64,000 bases of DNA from Schistocerca nitens (Eukaryota > Arthropoda > Insecta > Orthoptera > Acrididae): NCBI RefSeq assembly GCF_023898315.1, contig NC_064616.1, positions 296,410,934-296,474,933 on the forward strand. Direction: 5' to 3'. Below, piece by piece: positions 63,499 to 64,000 of the stretch (within the stretch, counting starts at the first letter, position 1; each line of letters begins with the position of its first letter). The notes below the pieces were generated by a model. It was not told the DNA's origin. It worked only from the letters and a program-made list of their open reading frames with translations, and made no database searches. Position numbers and translations under genes: made by a program.

Positions 63499-64000
63499 CA
63501 CTGAAGAGCCCAAGAAACTGGTACATGGGCCTAGTATCGTATATATCGTGGCATTAACTCGACTAATGTCTGAAGTAGTGCCGGAGGGATTTAACACCAT
63601 GAATCGTGCAGGGTTATTCATAAATCCGTAAGAGCAAGAGGGGGTGGAGATCCCCTCAGAACAACACATTGCAATGCATTCCAGATATGCTCAACACTTT
63701 TTATGTCTGGGAAGTTTGGTGGCCAGTGGATGTGTTTAAACTCAGAAGAGTGTCTCTGCAGCCACTCTGTAGCAATTCTGGATGTGTGGGGTGTCGCATT
63801 GTCCTGATGGAATTGCCCAAGTCCGTCGGAATGCACAATGGACATAAATGGATGCACGTGATCAGACAGGATGCTTACGTATGCCTCATCTTTCAGCGTC
63901 GTATCTAGACGTATCAGAGGTCCCATACCACTCAAACTGCACATGCTCCAAACCATCACAGAGCCTCTACCAGCTTGAACAGTCCCCTGATGACATTCAG
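63499..64000 (-). mobile_element. Tc1-like transposon, cut by the window end
   Basis: Left end CACTGAAGAGCCCAAGAAAC after TA (63497-63498), the same family as 33008-34693. The transposase C-terminal half runs on the minus strand (63618-63959 and beyond): LIRLDTTLKDEAYVSILSDH, then IVHSDGLGQFHQDNATPHTS and HWPPNFPDIKSVEHIWNALQ. Here the catalytic HQDN and VEHIW residues are kept, unlike in the copy at 33008. Downstream the frame differs from its relative, so the end of the protein is doubtful. The remainder lies outside the window. Confidence 0.92.

Overview
This window looks like insect nuclear DNA, most likely from an orthopteran of the Schistocerca grasshopper type. The evidence is several tRNA-derived SINE families, mariner/Tc1 relatives, jockey-, R1- and RTE-like LINEs and gypsy-type LTR sequence of the kind I remember as abundant in those genomes. 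That is recognition from memory, not a database result. I found no host gene exon, no true tRNA or rRNA gene, no CRISPR array and no prokaryotic feature. Short ORFs here are almost all parts or shadows of broken transposons.

Layout. 1-13 kb: Tc1 scraps, a jockey-type LINE tail (2502-3690), a nearly complete mariner (4954-6274), a decayed LINE (6300-7893), an internally decayed mariner (9956-11041), the 5' end of an RTE LINE (11925-12525), and many SINEs. 13-22 kb: mostly unassigned sequence, with a LINE 3' end (15476-15975), an unplaced coiled-coil ORF and a LINE ORF1 remnant (20830-21830). 22-31 kb: a Tc1 element, a LINE with an almost whole reverse transcriptase (23905-25763), two more LINE pieces and a four-deep nest at 28830-30408. 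32-41 kb: a Tc1 copy with a hAT-like element inside it, a DD41D mariner relative, a Penelope-like GIY-YIG remnant, a 344-bp foldback and two mariners. 41.7-47.3 kb: an R1-like LINE split by a 1.3-kb foldback, then a mariner split by a long-TIR element and a SINE. 47.9-58.4 kb: LINE and Tc1 scraps, two foldbacks, a deleted mariner, and a DUF4817-type DD41D element split by a solo LTR. 58.4-64 kb: mostly plain sequence, then Tc1 elements; one (61983-63404) keeps an open transposase gene.

How the parts relate. Insertion order can be read from target-site duplications. Eighteen SINE copies have flanking duplications of about 8-15 bp, and eleven of them sit inside another transposon. SINEs depend on LINE proteins; the foldbacks and short TIR elements depend on transposases encoded elsewhere. 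The only gene here that could still be functional is the Tc1 transposase at 62138-63160.

The observations I would follow first are: (1) a repeated hammerhead-ribozyme-like core in three foldbacks and one Penelope-adjacent repeat; (2) a long-TIR element with TAA/TTA target duplications whose two arms both carry a tRNA-like pol III promoter; (3) a foldback inserted in a reverse-transcriptase gene with a 12-bp target duplication; (4) the open Tc1 copy.
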